A stretch of DNA of 64,000 nucleotides from G963669295 sp963669295 (GTDB taxonomy: Bacteria; Bacteroidota; Bacteroidia; Flavobacteriales_D; CALLUQ01), in assembly GCA_963669295.1 (NCBI GenBank), contig OY769938.1:186001-250000 (forward strand), in the 5' to 3' direction. The notes below the pieces were generated by a model. The model was not told where the DNA came from and made no database searches. It saw only the letters and a program-made list of their open reading frames with translations. Made by a program: the position numbers and the translations under genes. Of the stretch, positions 44,609 to 53,141 are shown piece after piece (the first letter of the stretch is position 1; the number at the start of each line of letters is the position of its first letter).

Positions 44609-45373
44609 GTGAGGGGAAAAATAGCATTTACAATCTTTAGCTGCTTAACTGCAATTTCCATAGGAATTGCACAACCGGGTAATTCAAGCATCAAGCTTGA
44701 AAACCAAATTCCAAAGAAGGTAACTTACGATGAAACCATCATCGATCCAAGATATGGTATTCAATTGTACGAACCGCTCAATTTTCAGTTGGGAGGTGAT
44801 TCGGTGCGTAACTGTGAAGATGGCTATGCCTGCCAATCGTGGGTAGAAGATTTTTATGCCAATGGCAACCTGCTTCACAAAGGGTATTACATCGACGGGC
44901 AATTAAAGTTCTATAAAAACTACTTCCCTACCGGACAGTTAGAACGAGAATTTAAAAACCTCGATAACGTTCGTTGCACCATGGTAAAATACTACTCTAA
45001 CGGCCAAATGAAGTCGAAAGTAAAGTATGTAGATGGTGGAGCCATCCTTTGGCAAGACTTTTACTCGAACGGCAACCCTGAATTTTACGAAGAATACCAC
45101 AAGAGTTTTGACTATCACATTGCCCGGAAGTCATACTTTGAAAATGGTAATCCACAATCTACGCTAGAAATGGTGAACAAGAAAAAGTTGGACTTTGTGA
45201 AGAAAGAATACTACGAGAATGGTCAGGTAAAGATTGATGGCGCTGTAAAATACGATCGCGCTGGCTTTGATTACTACAGTACCGGAAAATGGACCTATTA
45301 CGATGAAAATGGCAACCCTACAAAAGAAGAATACTATACCAAAGGTACCGTAACCAAGGAAAAGACCTTTTAG
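44609..45373 (+). CDS. Exported YwqK/MORN-variant repeat protein
   Basis: The 254-residue protein has a signal peptide and about seven repeats of the YxNGxxK type (FYANGNLLHKGYY, YFPTGQLEREF, YYSNGQMKSKVKY, FYSNGNPEFYEEY and so on), the MORN-variant pattern called YwqK. Such proteins occur in toxin-antitoxin annotation but are common secreted proteins of Bacteroidota; no toxin gene is adjacent. It starts with GTG at 44609. It converges on the RND gene with 4 bases of overlap. Confidence 0.82.
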   Translation: MRGKIAFTIFSCLTAISIGIAQPGNSSIKLENQIPKKVTYDETIIDPRYGIQLYEPLNFQLGGDSVRNCEDGYACQSWVEDFYANGNLLHKGYYIDGQLKFYKNYFPTGQLEREFKNLDNVRCTMVKYYSNGQMKSKVKYVDGGAILWQDFYSNGNPEFYEEYHKSFDYHIARKSYFENGNPQSTLEMVNKKKLDFVKKEYYENGQVKIDGAVKYDRAGFDYYSTGKWTYYDENGNPTKEEYYTKGTVTKEKTF

Positions 45374-47640
45374 TTGTTTTCCCCTTTCTTTCCGTAAAAC
45401 AATAGCAACAATACTGGCAACAGCAGTAAATCAGCAATTACCGCAAAAAACAAGGTGAGGCTAATGAGCAATCCGGTATAGAACGTACCGTTAAAATCAG
45501 ACATGATGAGGGTTAAAAAACCTCCACATAAGATGATAGACGTTACAATGATGGCCTTTCCGGTAGTTAGAAAGGTACGTTTAACTGCATAAACAAAGCT
45601 CCTCCCCTTACGCAACTCCAGCTTTAGCTTGCTCACAAAATGGATGGTATCGTCTACAGCAATACCAAAAGCAATGGTGAAGATAATGGAAGTAGTAGCC
45701 TTCAGAGGAATACCGCTGAGCCCCATGATGCCTGCTACCATTAGCAAAGGAAAGATGTTTGGAATCAATGAAATCACAATCATTTTTAACGAACGAAACA
45801 ACAAGCCCACCACCAGGCCTACTACCAAAAATGCAATCATTAATCCCTGCATCATATTGGCCGCCAGGCTCATGTTGTTCTTATCCATCAGTCGTGCCGT
45901 ACCAGTAATACGGTATTCCAACAAATTGAGGTCGACATGCTCCTCCATAAAAGCTATTAAGCCTTCATCCAGCTGCCGTACTTTATAGCTACCAACATCT
46001 GCCATCCTTCCCCCCATACGCGCATACAACTGGTTTTCCGATACAAATGCCTTAATAATGTCTGCCCGCTTAAACTTGCTGATTTGGTCAACAAGGTGAC
46101 GGCACTCTTCATTGTTATCAGGGATTTTATAATACTTCGACGACCCACCGTTGAACCCTTTATTGGCATATTTAATGATGGTAACTGGCGACAGTAAAAA
46201 GCCAACACCATATTCGTCTTTCAAATAGCGTTCAATTTGTTCGAACTCCAGCAATACCTCTCGATCAAATACACTTTTGGTGCTGTCTTTTACAATAAAC
46301 GACATCTCAAAAGGGCGCACACCAGCAAACTTATCCTCGAAAAAAGTAAAGCTTTCCTTTAACGGATCTCCATCGTTCAAATCTTCCAACAAGTGACTAT
46401 TTACTCGAATCTCACGAATACCAATAATACTCACTACCAGGATAACTGCAGCTCCCACCAGCACTACTGTTTTATGGCGAATAACCCAAAGGAATAAACG
46501 ACGCAACATGCGCGTCCAAAATACCTGGTTGTTCTTCTTGTTTCTTACTGTTTTGGGTGGCTTACTCAAAATCATTACTGCCGGTAATAAAGAATAAGCC
46601 AGTATATAAGCCAGAAACACTCCTGTAGCCGTATACACGCCAAAGCTTCTAATGGGCAGAATATTGGCCATGAGCAAGGTTAAAAAGCCTGCAGCAGTAG
46701 TTAATGAAGTCAAAAAAGTAGCCAGCCCCACTTCTTTAAAAGAAGTTTTCACTGCTGTAATTTTGTCATTCCCCTCCCTTAATTCTTCCAGGTACCGGTT
46801 CAATATATGCACCACATCCGACATGCCTACTACAAACATAATCGTAGGCAACATGGTCAACATCAAATCAATGGGCTTGCCAGTAACACTCATCACTCCC
46901 AATATCCACACAATGGAAAGGAGTACCACCATAATAGGCACCCATACCCCCCAAAACGTACGAAAAGCGATAACAAGGAAAACCAGTACCAGTATAAAGG
47001 AAGCCAATACAAAAATAGACAACTCTTTCTGCATCAGTTCCACATAATAGCTTTGTCCAACACTACGCCCTGCTACATGTACCTCATCAAATTCAAACTG
47101 CGCCACCACCCGCTTCATGTTTTCAGCCAATACATCACACTTCTCCTTGCTGATGTATTCCTCTGTTTTAGCAAAAATGGAAACCGACTTCCCGTCTTTA
47201 GAAAAATAACTGCCTATCAGTTCTTCATTCTGATAAATTTTTGCTGAATCTTTCGCATAACGACCGGGTTGTTCATACCGTAAAATAGGACGTTCTATCA
47301 CTGCTCCCATCAATGGGTCGCGAATAAAATCTTTTAGGTTGGTAGGTGCAAGCACCTCTGTAACAGAAGGCAACTGGGCAATAGAATCGGTGAGCGTTTG
47401 TACAGTTGCTAAAAATTCCTGGTTAAAGATCCCATCATTATTGGTGATGCCAACCAATACAAAATCGTTATCAGACTCAAATACATGACGATGGGTATTG
47501 AAGTATTCCGTGTCTTCATCGGAAGCAGGGAAAAACTCTTCGAAATTGTAATTGAATTCTAGGAGCGAAATACGATAGGAGAAAAATGCAGAAAGCAATA
47601 CAATAACAATGATTACTCCAATGCTTAGCTTTCTGTACAT
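45370..47640 (-). CDS. RND/MMPL family exporter
   Basis: This 756-residue inner-membrane protein has the RND layout: a membrane segment, a large periplasmic loop (about 30-200), six membrane segments, a second loop (410-590) and five more segments. The conserved segments GMSDVVHILNRYLEE and FGIAVDDTIHFVSKL contain charged residues of the proton relay. Members in this group are predicted lipid or hopanoid-type exporters. A TATTTTTG element is 23 bases upstream. No adaptor or outer-membrane partner is adjacent. Confidence 0.9.
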   Translation of the reverse strand: MYRKLSIGVIIVIVLLSAFFSYRISLLEFNYNFEEFFPASDEDTEYFNTHRHVFESDNDFVLVGITNNDGIFNQEFLATVQTLTDSIAQLPSVTEVLAPTNLKDFIRDPLMGAVIERPILRYEQPGRYAKDSAKIYQNEELIGSYFSKDGKSVSIFAKTEEYISKEKCDVLAENMKRVVAQFEFDEVHVAGRSVGQSYYVELMQKELSIFVLASFILVLVFLVIAFRTFWGVWVPIMVVLLSIVWILGVMSVTGKPIDLMLTMLPTIMFVVGMSDVVHILNRYLEELREGNDKITAVKTSFKEVGLATFLTSLTTAAGFLTLLMANILPIRSFGVYTATGVFLAYILAYSLLPAVMILSKPPKTVRNKKNNQVFWTRMLRRLFLWVIRHKTVVLVGAAVILVVSIIGIREIRVNSHLLEDLNDGDPLKESFTFFEDKFAGVRPFEMSFIVKDSTKSVFDREVLLEFEQIERYLKDEYGVGFLLSPVTIIKYANKGFNGGSSKYYKIPDNNEECRHLVDQISKFKRADIIKAFVSENQLYARMGGRMADVGSYKVRQLDEGLIAFMEEHVDLNLLEYRITGTARLMDKNNMSLAANMMQGLMIAFLVVGLVVGLLFRSLKMIVISLIPNIFPLLMVAGIMGLSGIPLKATTSIIFTIAFGIAVDDTIHFVSKLKLELRKGRSFVYAVKRTFLTTGKAIIVTSIILCGGFLTLIMSDFNGTFYTGLLISLTLFFAVIADLLLLPVLLLLFYGKKGENN

Positions 47641-47662
47641 CTAATTGCGTGCTGCTCTACCA

Positions 47663-47670
47663 CAAAAATA
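47663..47670 (-). promoter_or_regulatory. Bacteroidota -7 element before the RND gene
   Basis: The minus strand reads TATTTTTG, matching TAnnTTTG, 23 bases before the ATG at 47640. Confidence 0.4.
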
Positions 47671-47726
47671 CACAGGAAATGAATACGTTGTTTACTTTTT
47701 CGAAGAAATGTGTGGAGACCAAATAA

Positions 47727-47758
47727 AAAGCCCCCGACCAATAAAGGCCGGGGGCTTT
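47727..47758 (-). terminator. Rho-independent terminator after the 47777-48655 gene
   Basis: AAAGCCCCCG pairs with CGGGGGCTTT in a 10-base-pair GC-rich stem with an AT-rich loop; read leftward it is followed by a T-run. It lies 19 bases after the stop of the secreted protein gene. Confidence 0.9.
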
Positions 47759-47776
47759 CATGTACTTATGTAGCAA

Positions 47777-48655
47777 TTACTTTATCATGAATTTTTTGGT
47801 GATAATGCCTTCATCGAAACGTGCCGACATCATGTAGATGCCTTGTGCCATTTCGCTCAACTGAATTTGGTTACTACCATTATTCAATCCTTCACGAGCA
47901 ATTACCTGACCGGTAGTGTTTACTACAGTCAACTCACCATTGTTCAATCCTTCTGGTACGTTAACGCCCAGGTAAGAATCGAAGAAACGCATTTTAATGC
48001 CTGCCAACATTTGCTCTTCAACGCTCACGTTGATGGTACCATTATCACCTGCTTCAATACCTGTTGCAGGAGTAGCTTGATAGGCATAATCTTTAATGGT
48101 AAAAGAACTGGCATCGGCAGCCACATTTAAGCGTGCCCAACCATAATGGGTATTGCCACCCACAACAATTTTTAATCCGAGAAATTTATTTTGCTCACCT
48201 GCCCAATTTCCTAACTGTACTGGAAAGGTACCTCCGGCCAAACCATCCACGGCAAGAAACATGGTGTCTTCACCAAGTGTATTTCCCATCCATGAACTTT
48301 GGTCATCAATCATGGTAGTGGCATCTATTACCAAACCATAAGGGTACAACGAGCCACTTGAGGCAACAGCCTGGTTACTGTCGAACAACTCTAATGCTAC
48401 ACCATCTGCTGTATAAGAAACAGGAATACCAATGGTAATAGTGCCACTCCTAAATGAAGCAGTAATGTTAAAGTCTACAGTAAGGTCATTGTTCAAATCC
48501 AAAGCAAAAGCTCCGGGAATACCAATGGTTTGATCTGGGTTAACATCAGTATAAATGATCTGCGCATCGGCAGCACCAGAAGCAGCCAACACAGTACCCG
48601 CCATTGCAGAGTACTTCATTAACTTCTCCTTGTTAAGGGTAGATTTTTGATTCAT
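47777..48655 (-). CDS. Secreted protein with type IX sorting domain
   Basis: The 292-residue protein has an extended signal sequence (MNQKSTLNKEKLMKYSAMAG, then a hydrophobic run ending ADA), a beta-rich domain, and a C-terminal sorting domain ending GIYMMSARFDEGIITKKFMIK (two parts). The family is common in Bacteroidota; its function is not known. It has its own terminator. Confidence 0.85.
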   Translation of the reverse strand: MNQKSTLNKEKLMKYSAMAGTVLAASGAADAQIIYTDVNPDQTIGIPGAFALDLNNDLTVDFNITASFRSGTITIGIPVSYTADGVALELFDSNQAVASSGSLYPYGLVIDATTMIDDQSSWMGNTLGEDTMFLAVDGLAGGTFPVQLGNWAGEQNKFLGLKIVVGGNTHYGWARLNVAADASSFTIKDYAYQATPATGIEAGDNGTINVSVEEQMLAGIKMRFFDSYLGVNVPEGLNNGELTVVNTTGQVIAREGLNNGSNQIQLSEMAQGIYMMSARFDEGIITKKFMIK

Positions 48656-48712
48656 ATTACGACGATTTTAAGTGATTTGAGTATCCAATTTTACCATTTT
48701 TTTTCCTAAAAA

Positions 48713-51268
48713 TCAACTCTTAACGGCTTTATTTCGGTATAAATCAGGGTCTACCGACAACGCCATTTCTTTTACATTTAAGGCATTCCCAAGAAATGCA
48801 TTGATATTTTCGGCTTGTTCTTCAGGGTGTGCAATTACCTCTGCATACGGTACAAACAAGGCCTCTACATTCGATTGCCTTTTGATCCAATCTTTGGCTT
48901 GTTGCAGCTGCTTTTCAAAAGCAGCTGCAAGCGTTGCTGGGTATGCATTGGCTTCGGCATGGCTTGTTTTTCCCAACATAATTTGTTGCGAACGCAACAA
49001 CTCACTCATATCGCGCTCCATGAATACAATCTTATATTCATACTCCGCTGGGAGGTTGTACAACAATGGCCCAATAATTTTCACCACCTTGTCTTCCGCT
49101 TCGTGTAACCATGAATTGTCTTTGCCCAACCGCTTTACCGGCTCGTATTCATAATAACCTTTCGGATTGTTATTATCGGGTTGTCTCAACTCATCGGTAA
49201 GTGCTTCCATGCCTCCACGATGCAACATTTGCATCATCATAGAGGTTCCTGAGCGAGGAAGTCCTGAAACAATGGTAATCACGCCTTTGATCCTTTCGTT
49301 AATAATGGTTCTATAATGTGCTGCCTTAGCAGCATCGGGAATTTTTTCTTCGTAGATATTCACCAACCAGCGATAAGCTCGTGTCATACCTGGAGCCATA
49401 GAAGCGGCCATTTGAAATGCCTGTGCTGCCTCTTCATAATGCTCCATCAACACCAATGCTTCTCCTAAATGATAGTGGGCAGGAGGAAAAAAGTGCATCA
49501 ATTCCAATGCATGCAACAGCTCGTTTACGGCTTCTTCATAACGACCTCTACGAAGGTAGGTAATGGCCAGGCCGTGGTGAGCAATTGGGCTATCGTTATC
49601 TAACGATAAAGAGGTCTTAAAAGCCTCTGCTGCCTCTTCCCACAATTGGCGCATGTTTAAAGCTTTACCCACTTGTACATGTACTTCTGCAAACTCAGGG
49701 GCATTCTTTTGCGCTTTGCGCAGCAATTCCAACGCCATACGGGGGCGATTACTCGATAACAATAAGTTCCCTTCCATGTAGTCGAGGTAGTCTTCACTCA
49801 CATCCTCATTGTTTCGAAGCTGATCGATGATTTGCTTCCCTTTCTTTCCCATTTTTTTAGCCAGGTAGCTCGAGCAAAGGGTAAGCCCATAACGTGTTTG
49901 ATCTGGGTCGGTAGCAAACAATGTTTCTAAAATGGGGATGGCATCATCGTGCCGCCCTGCATGAATATGGGTTTTCGCCAGGTAGTATTGCGACTCGTTT
50001 ACCGTTTTGCGAATGGCCTCTTGCTTATCGTCGTCAGGCGCTTCTACATACCCCAACTCAATGAGTTGCTGCATGGCCTCCTGTGCTGCCCAGGTATCTT
50101 CTTGCACATCTTCCGAATGCATACCACAATCACCTTCCACCTCTTCCCAACTAGGAATAGTAGCAGGCACTTTTGCCTCTTCAAAACATTGCAATAAAGG
50201 ACGCCCTTCCATATCATCGCCCAATGGCAAATCGTAAAGGGTAAGTAAGGTTGGAGTAATATCGAGCAACGAAGCCCCAAATATTTGTTCGTTCTTTTTA
50301 ATGCCCGGCCCTTTCATCGCAAAAATGCCAAAAGGGCTGTGCTCGTGAGCCGGTGCAGCCGGTTCTTTAGGCAACTTGCGCGGGCGTAAGTGATCGGAAT
50401 GAAAACCATGATCCGAAATAATCATTACGGTGGCATCATCTCCAGCCAGTTCCAGTAACCGTTCCAACATCATATCGTGATAGATATAACCACTGGTTAC
50501 TACCTGCTTATAACGCTGAAAAAGATCGTCGGGAACGCCGGGCAATTGTGGCGGATGAAACTTCATAAACCCATGGCAAAAATGATCAATAGCATCGTAA
50601 TAGATCGCTGTAAAATCCCATGGTTCGTGCTCCATTAAATGAGTTGCCGCAGCATGAATGCTCGTACAATGAGCCAATATTTTTGAAACGGAATATAACC
50701 GCTTGTCCTTTTCGTAATCCACCTCCACTGCTGTAGGTACAAAAGGCAATACATGAGCCTCTGTCATCTCCCCTGCATGCACACGAAGATTTTCCATTTC
50801 TTCTTCCAACCGTTGGGGATATACTGTTCCCTTTGGTAAAGGCCATGGATCTCCATATTTTCCTTTAAATTGCTGGTAAAAATTAGACACCATCACGCCA
50901 TTAATGGGTTCGGCAGGATGACTAGGCCACCATCCTACCACATTTGATTGGTAGCCTTGCTGGTGTAAAATATTCCAAATGGCTTTTACTTTACGCGAAG
51001 TAGAGTTAACCGGACGAATGGCCTGCCCGTCGGGAGTAGGCTCTAAAAAACCCAGGATACCATGTTTATCGGCACGCTTTCCGGTAGCAATAGAAGTCCA
51101 CAACATTGGCGACATCGGAGGGTCTAAAGTAGCTAACTTGCCCCACACTCCCTCTTTCAAAAACTTTGCAAGAGTAGGCATGTAACCCGCCTCAATTAAC
51201 GGAAAGATAATTTTCCAATCCGCAGCATCCCAACCTATAACCACTACTTTTCTTTTCGACTTACTCAT
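48713..51268 (-). CDS. Alkaline-phosphatase-superfamily / TPR / sulfotransferase fusion protein
   Basis: This 851-residue protein combines three modules. Residues 8-360 are a phosphodiesterase-type alkaline phosphatase superfamily domain: metal ligands in GWDAADW (12-18), the likely nucleophile region PPMSPMLWTSIATG (50-63), D225/D228-H229, D286-H287 (ISDHGFH) and H310. Residues about 425-650 are tetratricopeptide repeats. Residues 662-840 are a PAPS-type sulfotransferase (VSGLPRSGTSMMMQMLHRGG, 667-686). There is no signal peptide, so all three should work in the cytosol. I start at 51268 (MSKSKRK), which overlaps the previous stop by 8 bases. Substrates are unknown; a phosphate- or sulfate-ester carrier is conceivable. 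Confidence 0.88.
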   Translation of the reverse strand: MSKSKRKVVVIGWDAADWKIIFPLIEAGYMPTLAKFLKEGVWGKLATLDPPMSPMLWTSIATGKRADKHGILGFLEPTPDGQAIRPVNSTSRKVKAIWNILHQQGYQSNVVGWWPSHPAEPINGVMVSNFYQQFKGKYGDPWPLPKGTVYPQRLEEEMENLRVHAGEMTEAHVLPFVPTAVEVDYEKDKRLYSVSKILAHCTSIHAAATHLMEHEPWDFTAIYYDAIDHFCHGFMKFHPPQLPGVPDDLFQRYKQVVTSGYIYHDMMLERLLELAGDDATVMIISDHGFHSDHLRPRKLPKEPAAPAHEHSPFGIFAMKGPGIKKNEQIFGASLLDITPTLLTLYDLPLGDDMEGRPLLQCFEEAKVPATIPSWEEVEGDCGMHSEDVQEDTWAAQEAMQQLIELGYVEAPDDDKQEAIRKTVNESQYYLAKTHIHAGRHDDAIPILETLFATDPDQTRYGLTLCSSYLAKKMGKKGKQIIDQLRNNEDVSEDYLDYMEGNLLLSSNRPRMALELLRKAQKNAPEFAEVHVQVGKALNMRQLWEEAAEAFKTSLSLDNDSPIAHHGLAITYLRRGRYEEAVNELLHALELMHFFPPAHYHLGEALVLMEHYEEAAQAFQMAASMAPGMTRAYRWLVNIYEEKIPDAAKAAHYRTIINERIKGVITIVSGLPRSGTSMMMQMLHRGGMEALTDELRQPDNNNPKGYYEYEPVKRLGKDNSWLHEAEDKVVKIIGPLLYNLPAEYEYKIVFMERDMSELLRSQQIMLGKTSHAEANAYPATLAAAFEKQLQQAKDWIKRQSNVEALFVPYAEVIAHPEEQAENINAFLGNALNVKEMALSVDPDLYRNKAVKS

Positions 51269-51422
51269 CACGCTCCTCCTGCTGTTTTTGCGCTTCTTCA
51301 TCGCGTTTTTTTCGCCATGCTTTAATGCCTACGGCACCAAGTGCCAATAGCCCCAAAGATCCCATGGCTGTTACTTCATACTGGTTGGATGGTTGGTCTT
51401 GCTTTTCTTCCTTTTCGTCCAT
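51261..51422 (-). CDS. Small single-span membrane protein, partner of the fusion gene
   Basis: The 53-residue product has an acidic N-terminus (MDEKEEKQDQPSNQYEV), one hydrophobic segment (TAMGSLGLLALGAVGIKAW) and a basic then acidic tail. I start at 51422, since a TAACTTTG promoter element lies 27 bases upstream, and a longer version would run into the divergent hydrolase gene. Its stop overlaps the fusion gene start by 8 bases, implying coupled translation. Confidence 0.6.
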   Translation of the reverse strand: MDEKEEKQDQPSNQYEVTAMGSLGLLALGAVGIKAWRKKRDEEAQKQQEERDE

Positions 51423-51448
51423 GTATACGTATTTCAATTGAAGGTTAC

Positions 51449-51456
51449 CAAAGTTA
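51449..51456 (-). promoter_or_regulatory. Bacteroidota -7 element before the small membrane protein / fusion operon
   Basis: The minus strand reads TAACTTTG, an exact TAnnTTTG match, 27 bases before the ATG at 51422. Confidence 0.5.
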
Positions 51457-51513
51457 GTATTATTATAAAAATATCGCTCATCCGCCAAAGGTTTAATACC
51501 TTTATCCATCAGC

Positions 51514-52338
51514 ATGTTATTGAAAATAAGATATGGCATCTTACTACTCTTTATAGCAGGAATATCCAGTTGTAGTACCTCCTCTTTTTTTTACTACCCC
51601 AACAACACCTTACAAGAGCGCCCAGACACAAAGCAATATCGCTACGAAGAAATTACATTTAACAGTGTTAATGGCAAGCAACTGCACGGGTGGTTCATTC
51701 AACCCAAATCGCTGCAAAACATTCGAGGTACAATTATCCATTTTCACGGAAACTCAGCCAACATATCACATCAATACCAGGCTATTACGCCTCTGGTCGA
51801 CAATGGCTTTCAGGCCTTTGTATTCGACTACCAGGGCTATGGAAATTCGGCTGGTACCCCTTCGCAAGAAAACATTTTAGAAGATGGGCTTGCCACCATT
51901 GATTATGTGGCTGATTTTGTAAAAGGCACCAACAGCAAAATCATTTTGTTTGGCCAATCATTGGGTGGGCATTTAGCCGTAGTAGTTGCTGCCCAACGCC
52001 AGGATAAAATTGATGGCATGGTCATTGAAGGAGCTTTTGATGACCATGAACGAATTGCTGCCAGCATTGGGTTCCGTAAATTCTTCATACCGGGATTAAT
52101 TACACGACTGTTTGTGCCCACCCGTTATGACGCTATTGATTACGTGGATGCTTTAACGATGCCGAAGCTAATTATTCATAGCACGGAAGATAAAGTGGTG
52201 CCTTTTAAAATGGGGCGTAGGTTGTACAAGAAGGCTATTGAGCCCAAGGAATTTTGGGAGATTCAAGGGCCTCATATTCGCGCTAGTAAACTGTACCGAA
52301 AGGAATTCGTTGAACGGTTTAACCAATTATTGCATTAA
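51514..52338 (+). CDS. Alpha/beta hydrolase, probable lipoprotein
   Basis: The 274-residue enzyme starts with a lipoprotein-like signal (C20 in IAGISSCSTSS). The fold shows the oxyanion segment HFHGNSANIS, the nucleophile elbow GQSLGGH, the acid in HSTEDKVVP and the His in GPHIRAS. It resembles BAAT/BEM46-type serine hydrolases anchored to the membrane. The substrate is unknown. Confidence 0.88.
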   Translation: MLLKIRYGILLLFIAGISSCSTSSFFYYPNNTLQERPDTKQYRYEEITFNSVNGKQLHGWFIQPKSLQNIRGTIIHFHGNSANISHQYQAITPLVDNGFQAFVFDYQGYGNSAGTPSQENILEDGLATIDYVADFVKGTNSKIILFGQSLGGHLAVVVAAQRQDKIDGMVIEGAFDDHERIAASIGFRKFFIPGLITRLFVPTRYDAIDYVDALTMPKLIIHSTEDKVVPFKMGRRLYKKAIEPKEFWEIQGPHIRASKLYRKEFVERFNQLLH

Positions 52339-52343
52339 TTTTG
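52336..52343 (+). promoter_or_regulatory. Bacteroidota -7 element before the second hydrolase gene
   Basis: TAATTTTG overlaps the stop codon of the previous gene and lies 13 bases before the ATG at 52357. Confidence 0.4.
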
Positions 52344-52356
52344 TAGTATGTACGTT

Positions 52357-53088
52357 ATGAAAAACATTGTTTGTATAGGGCTGGTATTGCTAACCGCAAT
52401 TACTGTAGTAGCTCAAAAGTTTGATGTACCCGACAGCATCAAGCAAGAACTGGAAATGAAAACCATTAAACTGGAAGATGGCAGCACCATCCAATACAAG
52501 GTGCACTACCCTCCTAATTTTGACAGTACCAAAACCTATCCGGCCTACCTTTGCTTATCGGGAGGTGATCAAGGCCCTCTTATCGTTGATTACTGCTATT
52601 ATGCCTATTTCCGCACACCACAGGTAAACGATTACATTACCATCTTACCTATTGCACAAGCCCTGTTCTCGTCTAAAAAGAACTTTCGCGCTTATACCAA
52701 CGATGAAGTAAAAAACCTGGTACAACACATTCAAAAGCACGAGCCACTTACAGATACTGGATGGTTATTGGGCGGTTCTTCCAATGGAGGCATTGGTGCA
52801 TTTGGATTTGCCAATGCCATGCCCGAGCTGTTCAACGGAATGATTGTGATGCCAGGAGCCATTAACGAAACAATGGCCGCCAACGAAAAGTGGAAAGACT
52901 ATAAAGTACTAATTGCTGTAGGAAGCAAAGACTCTGCTTTTTGGTTACAGGGCACTAAGCGATCTCAAAATACCTTAAAAGGTAACGTAAAAAATGTGCA
53001 ATGGATGTTACTGAATGGAGAAGAGCACATTTTAACCCCCGAATTCGATATCGAGAAAATATATACACGCTACTTCCAATTACAGTAG
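52357..53088 (+). CDS. Secreted alpha/beta hydrolase (esterase-like)
   Basis: The 243-residue protein has a signal peptide (MKNIVCIGLVLLTAITVVAQ) and a serine hydrolase fold: a GGSSNGGIGAFG nucleophile elbow and a C-terminal His in NGEEHILTP. The elbow is the GxSxGG type found in esterases/PHB depolymerase-like enzymes. I start at 52357; an in-frame ATG at 52348 adds three residues. Confidence 0.82.
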   Translation: MKNIVCIGLVLLTAITVVAQKFDVPDSIKQELEMKTIKLEDGSTIQYKVHYPPNFDSTKTYPAYLCLSGGDQGPLIVDYCYYAYFRTPQVNDYITILPIAQALFSSKKNFRAYTNDEVKNLVQHIQKHEPLTDTGWLLGGSSNGGIGAFGFANAMPELFNGMIVMPGAINETMAANEKWKDYKVLIAVGSKDSAFWLQGTKRSQNTLKGNVKNVQWMLLNGEEHILTPEFDIEKIYTRYFQLQ

Positions 53089-53091
53089 TAC

Positions 53092-53123
53092 AAAAAAAGC
53101 CCATTGCAGTTGCAATGGGCTTT
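53092..53123 (-). terminator. dnaK terminator
   Basis: AAAGCCCATTGCA pairs with TGCAATGGGCTTT. Read leftward, from dnaK, seven T residues follow. It lies between the convergent hydrolase and dnaK stops and may serve both. Confidence 0.85.
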
Positions 53124-53141
53124 CATATTGAGAAAAACTAC

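Noticed and set aside
44609..45373. Antitoxin of a toxin-antitoxin pair
   Set aside because: The YwqK label is used for antitoxins, but this protein has a signal peptide and no toxin gene is adjacent.
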